DNA of 60,000 bases from NCBI GenBank assembly GCA_030704615.1, contig CM060731.1, forward strand, positions 2,048,001-2,108,000, given 5' to 3'. The translations under genes and the position numbers were made by a program. This DNA comes from Takakia lepidozioides. Taxonomy: Eukaryota; Streptophyta; Takakiopsida; Takakiales; Takakiaceae. The notes under the pieces were generated by a model. The model saw nothing but the letters and a program-made list of their open reading frames with translations, did not search any database and was not told the DNA's origin. Of this stretch, positions 30,840 through 41,044 are shown piece by piece; the stretch's first letter is position 1, and every line of letters begins with the position of its first letter.

Positions 30840-32152
30840 CTCCCGCATGTACTGTCCGAACTGTCGATACCGGAAATGCCACCACCCCAACCAGCTGTGC
30901 AAGGCTCCCAGATTGGTTGTCTCCACTGCACCTGACGTGTTCCACCAAGCCTCGATGATAGCAAACTTAACCTCCGCGTCATCAAATGTGGGTGCATCCT
31001 TCCACGCCGTACAAAGGACACGGTGTTCAGCCTGGAATGAGCTAGCAACAAATTTGGTAGTGTAGTGGGATAGACTCTGCATCCAATGGAATCCATAGGA
31101 TCTCTCTTTCCCCTCCATTGGAACATTGGGGTCCTCACCGTACACACGCCGCACCGCTGCCCAGTTGGCCTGAGCGTTGTCTGCCATGAATCCCCTGAAA
31201 TTGGGCTCTGGCAATCCCGCCCTTGCCATCTGCTCGTTTATGCCCTCCCACAGATGCATCTCCGACTGTGTGTCCTCCCCTTTCATCTCGCAGATTGCAA
31301 TCGTCATGAGCCTCTTGGAATGATAGTCATAAACATGCACACCCATAGTCACCCACTGATGGTTTGTAATTTGCTTGATGTGATCAGACATCACCCAAGC
31401 ATTTGATAGGTTTTCAATTGTCATGCGAGTGACCAAGTCAACTCCACTCCCAAGCCCACACGTCAACATTTTAAAAATGTAACAACGATCGGATTCGCTG
31501 CCTTGCCCTGGAAACCTGCTACCTTGGATGTAGTCATATCCAGTCATTCGTTTCACCTCCAGGATTGAGTGCATGTCCGACCCCCGGCCGAACTCCTGCT
31601 TGCAAGATACGATGTGATTCCGCACATTCGGACTACAAACGTGCGAGACGGACTCCAACAGGTCAAGCATCTCCTTTTCGTTCAAGGGCACTCGGTCTGA
31701 ACCATCTTCAGACATGATTTTTCCAAGAGCAATCTTGTGGGCTGCCTTCAGCTGAATCTGCTTTGGTCTTGCTCCGGGGCTCAATTTCACCTCCTCTTTT
31801 ATGATGTCATGTGCTTCCTGCACAGCCTCACGCATGTTGCCTCTTGCCAAGGGGTGGCAGTGGACCCCAACGTGTATGCAAGCTCTAGTCAAGTCCGGGA
31901 GCAAATGGATTACGTAATATTGCTTGGCTCTGCACATGGACATGCACGTCGGTGGTTCTTTGCAATGTGCGCACTTGAAAGTACCCGCAGGAGCTTGGCT
32001 GGAGACAATGAATAGATGATCGTTGTGCCAGTCCAATCCGTCTCGTTTCTCCGCCCTCCTTTGGAAAGAAAGTGGAAGCAGGCGGGATTCAGGCACCTCA
32101 GCTTCCCCGCACAGAGGACGTATCGTACACGAACACCATTAGCAATTTTCGT
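30840..32152 (-). pseudogene. MULE-2 transposase core, N-terminally truncated
   Basis: From KIANGVRVRYVLCAGKLRC the frame encodes the WRKY/FLYWCH-like zinc module, KPKQIQLKAAHKIALGKIMSEDGSDRVPL, GYDYIQGSRFPGQ, WVMSDHIKQITNHQW, LMTIAICEMKGEDTQSEMHLWEGINEQMA, NFRGFMADNAQANWAAVRRVYG and the exon end FGQYMREV. The DDE core therefore looks complete. A frameshift near 32010 splits it in two. Sequence N-terminal to KIANG (DGHPWCVTKTSST in MULE-1) is missing. Instead the frame joins a different gene at the shared word GCACGAAAATTGCT. Confidence 0.85.
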
Positions 32153-33357
32153 GCAGCTTCCTTTGCCGACTCTGGCCAAGCAGGGACACGTCTTTCCTTT
32201 CTCTTCTCTTCTGCTTTCGCATGCAGATCTTTCTCAGACTCGTCAACAATTCCGTCAGACATGTCCAGGTACCACGGGCATCCAACGAGATGCGCGGCAT
32301 GCCATTGTTTCTGCATCTCGGGTGTGTAGACACAACTTGGACCCGCCACGGTCCAAGCCATGAAGAACGGGGGCTCTTGAGCCAGGGCCCCTGTCTGAAG
32401 AAGCACGTATTTCATATACCTGCAGGGCAGGGCAGTCAGCATGCGTGAGCAAAAGTTGAGAGCAACGTACTCGCAGAGTGCAACCGAAAACATAAAATGC
32501 GAATGCGGTGCCGCATTTCCCAGACAAACCTCATAACCAGGCTTCGCATAGAAGGACAGCTGGGCTTCACCTGTAAACAATTTGCATTGCAGCTTTTCCC
32601 GCTCCCTCCTAATGTGTAAACTCCACGCTCCTTCTTGCTGTCTGCAGCTCCCTGGCGAAGAGGTTGTCCTTGTACGCACATCTGAAACGTGTCACGTAGT
32701 CTTCCAGTGTGTGTGTTCCATCCCATTTGACGTACAAGCCGAATGAATTTGTATGCATTACGACTTGCTCCTTCGCATTCGTCATTACCTGCGATTCCCA
32801 CATGCATTGTCACGTAGCAGTTCTGGGAATTCATTTCAGAAAAGCAAATCTGGGGAAGTACCTTGAATTACCTGGAACCACCAAGTCATGCGGTTGAGCC
32901 ACACATCCACTGCAGGGTTGGAAACTTCGAGTGGGAAAGACCACATTGTCCTTATACTCTCCAATGCATTCTAGATCGACAGCCACCGTGTCTGCCATTT
33001 CCGATCCAATGTCAGGAGCAGGAAGAAGAGTGGCTATTGCTAGAAAGGAACTTCAGTGCATTGAAACCTCACCTTGTCTTTCGCCTCAACACATGTCGTT
33101 GAGAGGTGATGCAGTTTCTCCAACTGCATGGTCGGCTGCATGGCCCGAGAATAGTGTTTTGCAATCTCGGGGATGAAGTCCTTTCCAAGTGCCGGATCTG
33201 CAATGGCCACCAGCTTCATAAGCTTTGACTTGTATTTTGTTCTGGACTTGACCCCGACTTCCTTCAAGTGCTCAGTCAATGACTACAATGTTTTGACCTG
33301 CCCCTCACTTTCCATGAAGAAGCGTTTGGCATGGGCCAAATCCAGCTTGATGTTTGA

Positions 33358-33457
33358 CTGCCAACAAAAACATGCAGAAGCGTTACATTCGATTCATGTG
33401 GAAAGATTACTGAAAATTGGGGAAGGATGAGTAGAGGGAAATGGGAGGATGACTTAC
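33358..33457 (-). other. Intron 2 of the MULE-2 extra gene
   Basis: The donor GTAAGTCATCC follows GTGATATACGAA, and the acceptor TTTGTTGGCAG precedes TCAAACATCAAGC. Both flanking exons stay open across the junction. Confidence 0.75.
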
Positions 33458-33647
33458 TTCGTATATCACCTCCACCATTCCATCCATAGTGAGACGATAC
33501 CATGTCCGGTCAGTTTTTGCCACGGCTTTCTGAATGAGCTCGGGCTCCAGCATTTCCGCAAACATGTGTGGATCAGTGAGACCAGTTTTCCTCACCCTAT
33601 ACAGCATATGTGCCATGTGGGTATGCACGTACGCATTTTCAGTGACC

Positions 33648-33759
33648 CTGCAAGGCACACTCTCCAGTTCAGTCCACGGAAGCACGGAAACAAAACAGAT
33701 TGGAAACCGAAATGCGGCACCGCATTTCGAACGTGCTTGGGAGGGTATGAGTATCTTAC
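33648..33759 (-). other. Intron 1 of the MULE-2 extra gene, containing the palindrome
   Basis: On the minus strand AACTC is followed by GTAAGATAC, and the acceptor is TGTGCCTTGCAG before GTCACTGAAAATGC. Inside lies a near-palindrome with arms GAAATGCGG / CCGCATTTC. Confidence 0.75.
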
Positions 33760-35024
33760 GAGTTGAGGTCCGCCATGGCATTCTTGAGCAGGGAGGAGTC
33801 TGCCGCCTTCACCTTGAGGATGACACACTCCACCATGTAATGCCAGCCAATGTGCTTGGCATGGTTCTGCTTGATGTACTCCCACCAGGCAAGAAGTCGG
33901 TGATTCCTGTCCCACACAAAGAACATTTTACCCGACATATGGCCGAAGTCTGGATCACCCTTCAGCATTGCCTCGAATTCGTCGTTGCGAGTGTGCCAGT
34001 GGGTATCCCAGGTTGACAATTCGTCCGCAGTGGGTCCACGAGATTCGCCGTCCTCATTCTCAAGGAAAATGTAGAAGGCTGGCGAACCTAGACGGTACCC
34101 TTCTCGAAATGCGAACTTGAGCTTATCCACATCTCCGGGAAGTGCCTGCCTGATGATGGGAAGGGAGACCATGCGACAGAGTGGGATTCGAAGAGTCCGC
34201 TGGAATACCCTGCTGCCCAGAACTCTGCCAATGCTACTGTGTGTCTCCTCCAACATTGTATCCGCTGCACTTTGGAATTCCTCCGGAGACATTTCTGCAG
34301 GTGGCGGTAGGGGCTGAGCAGCTGGAGCATCCCCAACTAGAGCTGCACTCTGGGGAATCTTTGCGGGCAATTCTGCAATTGCAGAGGCCTCCTCCGGGCC
34401 TGCAGTATTCTAAAGATCTTCCTCAATGGTGGTCAGGTCTTGCTGCGAATGTTGAGCGGCAGCACCCTCCTCCGGTACCAGATCGACAAAATCGGTTGAT
34501 CCCATTGCCTTTGCTGCAGCAGAGACGCCCCCAACATCACCAGGCTGGAAATCAAACAGGAATTGGGCTTCAGCTCGTGGAATCGGTTTTGCGGGAGACT
34601 GCTCCGCCCTCCCCCTGATTGCCTTGTGCTTCCGCATTCTTGCAGCTGAAGGTGTCTGCTGCAATTGAATCTGCTTCATTCACGAGGGTGGGGGGGAAAC
34701 GGCCTGGCCCGGTTCAGAATCAAGTTGAAGGACGGGCTGCTTCTTCTTTGTCTTTGCTGGAGAAGGGCCCGACCCCTACTGGCGATTCTCCATGACCTTC
34801 GAACGCGAGTTGCTCTCTGGGGCTTTGAACTGCAAAGACTTGCCCTTCGACGCCGCGTCCTTGAAACGCACAAGGCTAGGCCCGGCGGGATGACCCGTGC
34901 TCGTGGATCGGTAAGGTGTGCGTGCTGCAGCTAGCTCCACGGACTCTTCCTGCGGCTCTTCAGATTCCTGCGATCCCTCCAGCACGTCCATCTTTCTGGT
35001 TAGGCATGCAAACATCTTCTGCAT

Positions 35025-35640
35025 TCAAGTCTCCTAGCATACAGTCTAAGAATTGCAGAAGAAAAATGAGGGGGGTTTTGGTGCTCGATCAGCTGCGCGA
35101 ATCCCGATAGCACGGAGCTCTCACTGGTGGCTGGGTTGCCTGCGTGGCCTGCTGCTACGAGATGGCAATCTCCTCCTGTAGACGCATCTGTTTCCTCCCC
35201 TTCGGCATTGGCCTACGTCCGAAGTACAATTTTCGGAGCTTGCGACAATGTCTCTTCTCTGGTGCACGCACTCCCTCCCTCTCAGGTTCGAGCATAAGAA
35301 GAACAGAGACAGGGAAAAGGGGCGAAGAGTGCAGATGGAAAGGGTGCAAGAGGGGTGACTGAGTAGACACGACAAAAGAAGATGAAACGGCGGTGATGCA
35401 CCACTTGGGTTCGAAAGGCTTGGACGAAAGTGTCTCCTCGTGGACTATGCATCATTACGAAATTCGAATCGTCAAGGGTACGCCTGCCGTCCGAAAAACA
35501 AACATCATTATCCAACGGTCAGGCCGGCCGCCTCCTGCCACTTCAGTCAGATAGAGTGCAGACATGTGCCACAATTCCGTTGGTCCACGTGTTCACATAT
35601 CATGGCATTTCCGTCCCAGCGTCTGATGAGTTAGAGTGAA
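35025..35640. other. Upstream region of the MULE-2 extra gene, no gene seen
   Basis: Short frames on both strands are not convincing. By position this could hold the promoter and 5' leader of the minus-strand gene. Confidence 0.4.
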
Positions 35641-35981
35641 AAAGCAAATGCGGCGCCGCATTTCCATTAAGTACCATCCCGAAGCTACACATACCGTAGT
35701 TGTTGGACGAAAATGCGGCACCGCATTTCCATTCCACCTTCACATACCTTAGTTGTTGAACGGAAATGCGGTGCCGCATTTCAGTTCCGATGGTTCACGA
35801 TTTTCAGTGAGAACGGAAATGCGGTATGGCATTTCCGTTCTGGAGAGTATGAAGGTCTCCCCGGGACGGAAATGCGGTGCCGCATTTCCGTTCCGTTCTG
35901 GAATGTCGGAAGGTGCGACTCGGACGGAAATGCGGTGCCGCATTTCAGTTCCGATGGTTCACGATTTTCAGTCAGAACGGA
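35641..35981 (+). repeat. Array 2: six near-palindromes at a 53-bp period
   Basis: Centres by direct count are 35654, 35719, 35772, 35825, 35878 and 35936. The steps are 65, 53, 53, 53 and 58, the last with a 5-base TTCCG duplication. Spacers are reverse complements of array-1 types in the new order A'-B'-D'-C'-B'. The array ends at the chromovirus LTR fragment. Confidence 0.9.
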
Positions 35982-36704
35982 TGTGGCGGCCCTTTGCCTT
36001 GAGGGCAGGGGGTCGGGACACAAAAGGGGCTGCCTCTGTGGTGGGGGCAGTGGCAGCGATAGGTATGGGGGGCTGAAGCACCCTTGAGTGCCCAAGGCAC
36101 TCAAGGAGGCAGAGGCGCTCACTAGGTGGAGCCCCGCACACCGGGTTGCGGTGGGGGTGGCTCCACAAGGGGTGGTGGTAGCTTAGCGGGACTTAGTGGG
36201 GGTGGCATAGGACTCACCCTGGGGCGGAGACCTCGTGGTGGGAGTCGTGGGGAGTCTTGGGACTCATCACGGTCCATAGGGACCGAGGTGGGTGAGCCAA
36301 GACTCACTGCGACTCATCACCGGGAGTCGAGGGTGTTCGTGGTGGTTCGCCATAAAATGGCATGGTTGTTTGTGAAACCCCCGCGGACAGCTACAGAAGT
36401 ATATATAGGGAGTAGTAACCCCGAGAACGGTGCAAGATGGTGACCAAAAACTAGTGAGTAAGCGAGCGAGCCGGAAAGCGACCAAAGAGTGGGGAGCTGT
36501 TCTGGACTGCCAACTACCAAAGGGAATTCCGTTGGTTCGAAATCGTTGGAGGGTTCTTTGGGAGATCAAAAGGGGGGACCGTTATGCCCCGGTGAGCAGC
36601 CGGAGCTCCAAGTTGGCCCGGCGGCCAGGTTGGGAGTTAGGCGCGCGCATCAAGCGAGTAACTATGACTTGAGGGGAGAGCTTACCGAAGTGAGGTGCGC
36701 GACA
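35982..36704 (+). repeat. Chromovirus 5' LTR, 5'-truncated (E family)
   Basis: It is the reverse complement of the E LTR from about 24035 to 23314 and ends GTGCGCGACA just before the primer site. The first ~870 bases of the LTR are missing at the junction with array 2. TATATATAGGGAG (about 36400) may be its promoter. Confidence 0.82.
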
Positions 36705-36706
36705 CT

Positions 36707-36718
36707 TGGTATCAGAGC
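36707..36718 (+). other. Primer-binding site for initiator-Met tRNA
   Basis: TGGTATCAGAGC lies three bases after the LTR. This is the classical plant retrotransposon complement of the tRNA-iMet 3' end. Confidence 0.92.
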
Positions 36719-36758
36719 TTAGAGTTCAGTACGCAATTGTCCTTGGATTGGCCTCATC

Positions 36759-37747
36759 ATGGGGTCGGGCAAGCCAAAGCGAAAGCGGAACGGCCCAAAA
36801 GATGATGATCCTGGTGAGCCCGATGGGGGCGACGTGTCACCAAGGCGGCCGTTTGAGGAAGCGATGCATGTTTCCGAAAACGAGGCCGCTCAAGAGCGGG
36901 AGGAATCTGAGGAGTCGGAGCCTGAGGAATCCCTGAGAGCTCCGACCGACCAACAGATGCATCCTATGCCGACAGCCTTTTGAGAAGGGTTGTTGGCGCA
37001 ATTTGGCGGGACGTTGACGTGTTGAAGGCGGCTAATGCCACTTCCACTAAGGCTAAGTTTAAGGTGAAGCCTAAGGAACCCGACACCTTCGAGGGCGTCC
37101 GAAATCGGAAGGCACTCAACACCTGGCTCTTGGAGCTAGAGTAGTACTTCCGGGCGGCCAAGTTGAGTGACGAGGATTGGGTGGAAGTGGCTCCCACCTA
37201 TTTGAGGGGCTTTGCTCAACAATGGTGGCAGAAACGCCTTCACGACCGAGGTCCAAGCCCGGAAACCTTGAACTGGAGTGGGTTCAAGGAATTGATGAAG
37301 AGGCAGTTTGTGCCACTCAACGCGTCCTAGCTCGCCCGGGACAAGATGAGGAATTTGAAGCAAATAGATGACATTCGGGGATATGTCCAGGCTTTCAATG
37401 TGCTGTTGCTCAAAGTCGCGGACATGGCAGAACCAGAAATGGTCTTCAACTTTGTGGCGGGACTGGCCCCATGGGCCAGGCGGAAGTTGGAGGAGAAGCC
37501 ACCTAAGACTTTGAACGAGGCAATTGAGAGGGCTGAATGTTTCTCGGATGTCCCTAAGGGTGAAAGACAAGGGCGTACGGAGCTGAACCACAAGAAAACC
37601 CGGCGGGAAGGTGACTCCTTCCGACCGGAAAAGAAGTGGGATAGGCCACGTGGCGACAATGGCACGTGGAAATCGAAGGGAGGGCCTTCACAAGTCAAGG
37701 CGACACCCGGTGCTTTGAAAGGAAAGGCGGGTGGAGCGGCCTATGGG
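36759..37747 (+). pseudogene. gag of E-family chromovirus, frameshifted and cut by a MULE end
   Basis: ATG at 36759 gives MGSGKPKRKRNGPKDDD and an acidic stretch. After a frameshift near 36970 the capsid domain reads VDVLKAANATSTKAKFKVKPKEPDTFEG, NTWLLELE-stop-YFRAAKLSDEDW, TYLRGFAQQWWQKRL, NWSGFKELMKRQFVPL, DIRGYVQAFNVLLLKV and NEAIERAECFSDV. It breaks at GGAAYGG where a MULE end begins. The zinc knuckle and everything downstream are missing here but present at 28505->23314. Stops at 37142 and 37328 confirm decay. Confidence 0.82.
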
Positions 37748-38172
37748 GGGGCTGCTATTTCATGAGCCATGAGCAGAGTCGTAAGTGTCGAAAAAAACAT
37801 GAGCAGGACTATTTTCAGGAAATGAGTGTCCGCGGGAATAGGGTTTAGGGTGTCACAGTCATAGGGGGAGAAGGACTGTTCGGCAATGTTTTTTAGAATT
37901 ACATATTGAAAGGCAATGTTTCGCGAATGGTAGGGTGGTACTGATCTGTACAATGGGGGCCCATTTCAGCCTACCAGCCACTTGCAAAATCCACCCACAC
38001 TCCCAATCCCAAAGGAAATGAGGAATGACGCATTTTGGGAACGATGGATACAGAATAGAACAAAAAGAGGGCACAATGGGATTTTTATTGATCCACATGA
38101 ATTGCATTTGAAGCACGTCTACTGTGCTGATTGTGCAAACAAATCTTTAGCCCTGTGCCTTCTGAATACAAG

Positions 38173-39231
38173 TCACGTTGTCAATGGGACTTCGACTGCT
38201 CTCAAAACTAGCTCATGAGTCTTCGGGCTCCTCCAGGTAAACTGGATTGCAGCCGTTGTACCGCCCCTGTTGATGTTCACCACAATGTCCTGCCCTTCAA
38301 TCATACCACCATCGAATATGGAAAGCTTCACGTTTTCGCCGTCCACACCAATGCGAATGTCCCCATACAATGGAGAAGATGAGCGCACTCCTTCAGGAGT
38401 ATAAGTCTCTCCGATGGAGTCCACCCACGTCCACTGGCAGCAGTTCCACCGCAACAGCATAGCTGTGCGCATTCTTCTGCATGGGTGCCCGTCGTAGCTG
38501 GGAAAATCGGAATCAAGGATGCGCAGGAGCCACGGACTCCTTTGACCCAGATCGTCACCCCGCGCCTGGGAGATACTCAAAAGCGGACAATGTTTCCACA
38601 TTCGAACCAGTATCTTCTGTGTAATCTGTGTACCAGATAACGATGTCTCCCGATGTGGCCGAATACATTGCATAATCGATGCCTCCATAAGGGCAGTCGT
38701 CTCGGTTCCGGAAGCACGGCATCCTTGCAAAGGAGGACCTGAGGACGTGTTTGATGCCGATGAAAATCACCTTGCGGACAGCAACGAAGCCCTTAGATTT
38801 TCGAAATGATGAGAAGCGGAAGAGCAGTGCGGGCTCCAATAATGGACCATCTGGGTCACAAGTACCCACCAATCATCGTGTAACGTGTTCAACAAGCCAG
38901 CGGTGGATGAACCGATACCTCTTTCTCATCCACGGGGTATAGTTTGAAATCTGCCACCGAAGTCCATCCCCCGGATGGAAATTCGGCGCCGCATTTACAT
39001 CGAAGGGGGGATGGACTTCGTCGTCTCGAGTGGCTATAGGCCCACCTGGCACTTACTGCCCATAGTTTGCATGGCAGGGAAGGAAACTGAATCGGCTACA
39101 TCCATGGATGAGCCAATCTTCACCCCTGCAGGTTCCTTTAGGGGGAAATTTAAATGTGCCCTGGAGTATTTGTGACGAATTGCAGCGTTTGCTTGAATTT
39201 CTTCCAGCCACCGCGCTGCTACCTCCTCCAT
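38173..39231 (-). pseudogene. Unknown MULE-associated gene, copy 1
   Basis: The minus strand starts MEEVAARWLEEIQANAAIRHKYSRAHLNFPLKEPAGVKIG and, after a gap that may be an intron (it holds a near-palindrome), reads SSFARMPCFRNRDDCPYGGIDYAMYSATSGDIVIWYTDYTED and FEYLPGA. After a frameshift it reads GDDLGQRSPWLLRILDSDFPSYDGHPCRRMRTAMLLRWNCCQWTWVDSIGETYTPEG and IRIGVDGENVKLSIFDGGMI. It stops at LRAVEVPLTT. No family is recognised. A second, diverged copy of the middle lies head-to-head at 39248. Confidence 0.6.
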
Positions 39232-39247
39232 CCGGGAGCTGCTGTCA

Positions 39248-39470
39248 TTGAGCGTACTGCGCTACTCTTTTTCAGGGATGCCGTGCCGCCGAAATCCTGC
39301 TGACTGCCCTTATCATGGCCACAATTATGCTATGTTCAAACCACAATCAGGAGACATCATTGTCTGGCTTTCACTTTTCACAGACGCATCTGGAATCAAG
39401 CGGGAGTCTTTGCGCGCAATGGAGTATCTGGAGGGCTATTACCGCTTTGAGCGAGGTGAGGGCAAGTATT
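39248..39470 (+). pseudogene. Unknown MULE-associated gene, copy 2 (fragment)
   Basis: SFSGMPCRRNPADCPYHGHNYAMFKPQSGDIIVWLSLFTDASGIKRESLRAMEYLEG parallels SSFARMPCFRNRDDCPYGG...SGDIVIWYTDYTED...LSAFEYL on the minus strand. Identity is clearly partial, so these are diverged paralogues and not a simple inverted duplicate. It runs into the chromovirus LTR fragment. Confidence 0.6.
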
Positions 39471-39786
39471 GCGCACCTCACTTCGGTAAACTCCCCTTCA
39501 AGTCATAGTTACTCGCTTTGATGCGCGCGCCTGACTCCCAACCTGGCCGCCGGGCCAACTTGGAGCTTCGGCTGCTCACCGGGACATAACGGTCCCCCTT
39601 TGCTCCCCCACTAAACCCTCCACCTATTTGGGCCTAGTGGAATTCCCTTTGGTAGATGGCAGTCCGGAACAGCTCCCCACTCTTTGGTCGCTTTCCGGCA
39701 CGCTCGCTCACTCACTAGTTTTTGGTCACCAACGGGCTTGCACCGTTCTCGGGGTTACTACTCCCTATATATACTTCTGTACAACG
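39471..39786 (-). repeat. Chromovirus LTR fragment (E family), third copy
   Basis: The sequence from GCGCACCTCACTTCGG to TATATATACTTCTGTA matches 23319-23632 of the E LTR in the same orientation. It lacks both LTR termini. It ends with about five filler bases at the truncated end of element D. Confidence 0.85.
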
Positions 39787-40604
39787 CAATGATTGGGCCA
39801 GACACTATTATAGGAGACTTTGCGGTAGTACCTTGTAATCTTTTCATCTCCTCTACCAGTGCGTTGTACATTATGTCCGCCCATTGTACCTCTCGTCCCT
39901 TCAGGCCTTTGAGTATTTCCTCCGTGAAGGATCTGCTCAAATACTGTTGGTTCTGTTTCATGGCAATCAGAACGTTCAATACCTGGCCTACCTCTTTTAA
40001 CCCTGGGTACACAGCCTTGGTACAAGCATAACCCTGAGTTTTAAAGAAACTCCCTTCTTGGAATAAGTCCTCTATTTGCAGTCTTGCCCTGTGTTGCTCC
40101 ACATGCACCTGACCTGCTGGTATTCGAAACAATTGCTGGAGGTATAGGGGAGTAATCATTAATTCAACTCCCTTCACCGTTGTTGTTCCTGTCCTTGGCT
40201 CAAAGTTCTGCAAAAATTGTAACATGTACTGTCTATGGTGTAGTGTCCAATCTAGGCTTTGCAATCCTTGCAATCTCAGCTCCTCCAGTATCTGTATCGC
40301 CTGTGGGGTAGCAATTGTTTGTTTCTGCAGAATCGTGGTGCTCTTCACCCTGATTTCCTCCATGCCTCTCACTCTCTTCATTTTAGACTCACCGAACTGT
40401 TTTGGCTGTAACAACTGTAGGAATGCCTGTAGTGCACAAAGCATGAACGTATGGTTGCCACAGAAAGCTATGGGTAATTTGTTGTAAGCCTGCGGGGCTT
40501 GCAAGCATCGCTCAAGAGAAAAGCTCCGCTCTATCCTTTCGTGTCTATGCCACTGCGTAACTAATATTACGAGCGTATAGTCTGTTAGTTCCTCCATAGT
40601 TTCT
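39787..40604 (-). pseudogene. ORF3 N-terminal part (element D), 3'-truncated
   Basis: This copy stays in one frame through YTLVILVTQWHRHERIERSF, TILQKQTIATPQAIQILEELRLQGLQSLDW, PLYLQQLFRIPAGQ, DLFQEGSFFKTQGYACTKAVYPGLKEVGQVL and LSRSFTEEILKGLKGREVQWADIMYNALVEE to GTTAKSPIIVSGPIIA. It therefore shows the uninterrupted form of the protein that is frameshifted in A. The rest is lost at the junction. Confidence 0.72.
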
Positions 40605-41044
40605 AAGGTATAGCATTGATGGTCTGTCCTGTCGAGACGTCCGTTACTCAGAATGACGCCGCCTCTTGCGCTCAATTTCCCTCCATTTTCTTGATCCTTT
40701 CTCTGGTTTTCTATTGGTTGTATCCGCCGTGACTGGATTTTAGATTTTATCTTCTTTAGTGGACTTTCCTTGTTGGATAGTCCACTAGGATCACACATGT
40801 GACAAGAATTCGGCTTTTCTGTACTTGCCGTTCGTTCCGTTTCCTTTTTTCCGTACTCATTAATGGGCCCGCCTTTCATCCCTTTTGACGGCCGTTCTTA
40901 TCCTCTTTCTTTTTGACACCTGTTCTTGCACTTCCTTCTCGGCTGTGTGTCGCGCCCTGACCTCCACGTGTCCATTTTTAAAGTAATTTCCGTTTCCTCT
41001 TCCGTCAGCCATTTTCCTGAAGTTATTATGTGTCCACTTGTCAC
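40605..41044. other. Spacer before ORF3 in element D, no gene
   Basis: Homologous to 9673-10136 of A. It shares the GTGGACT/AGTCCAC inverted pair and shows no convincing frame. Confidence 0.5.

Larger units (their letters stand above)
32153..35024 (-). pseudogene. Multi-exon gene of unknown function fused to MULE-2 transposase
   Basis: The first exon (35024->33760) starts MQKMFACLTRKMDVLEGSQESEE and keeps one frame through three stops to SLLKNAMADLN. It includes the globular text LGSRVFQRTLRIPLCRMVSLPIIRQALPGDVDKLKFAFREGYRLGSPAFYIFLENEDGE and MFFVWDRNHRLLAWWEYIKQNHAKHIGWHYMVECV. Two clear introns follow, then exons VTENAYVHTHMAHMLYRVRKTGL...MVEVIYE and SNIKLDLAHAKRFF...KHYSRAMQPTMQLEKLHHL. 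Later exons are less certain (NAKEQVVMHTNSFGLYVKWDGTHTLEDYVTRFRCAYKDNL; CPWYLDMSDGIVDE). I do not recognise the family. It could be a captured host gene or a second MULE gene. Confidence 0.65.
28506..35981 (-). mobile_element. MULE-2, visible part, with fused extra gene
   Basis: It starts with the same end as MULE-1 (GAGGTTTACTATTTCATGAG plus CATGAGC repeats) and carries the transposase on the minus strand in the original, uninverted order. From 32153 on the transposase N-terminus is replaced by an unrelated multi-exon gene. A second palindrome array closes the block at 35981, where a chromovirus LTR begins. Its other terminus is probably the end at 37748. Confidence 0.72.
37748..39470. mobile_element. 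MULE end and internal fragment (probable other half of MULE-2)
   Basis: The end GGGGCTGCTATTTCATGAGC is the same as the left end of MULE-3, and the following CATGAGC words, poly-A run and GGAATAGGGTT also match it. MULE-3 pairs a GGGG-type end with a GAGG-type end, so this terminus could pair with 28506. A near-palindrome sits at about 38977. The piece stops at a chromovirus LTR fragment at 39471. Confidence 0.65.

Noticed and set aside
35025-35640. Separate gene in the region upstream of the MULE-2 extra gene
   Set aside because: Only short, low-complexity overlapping frames; nothing shared with MULE-1 or MULE-3.
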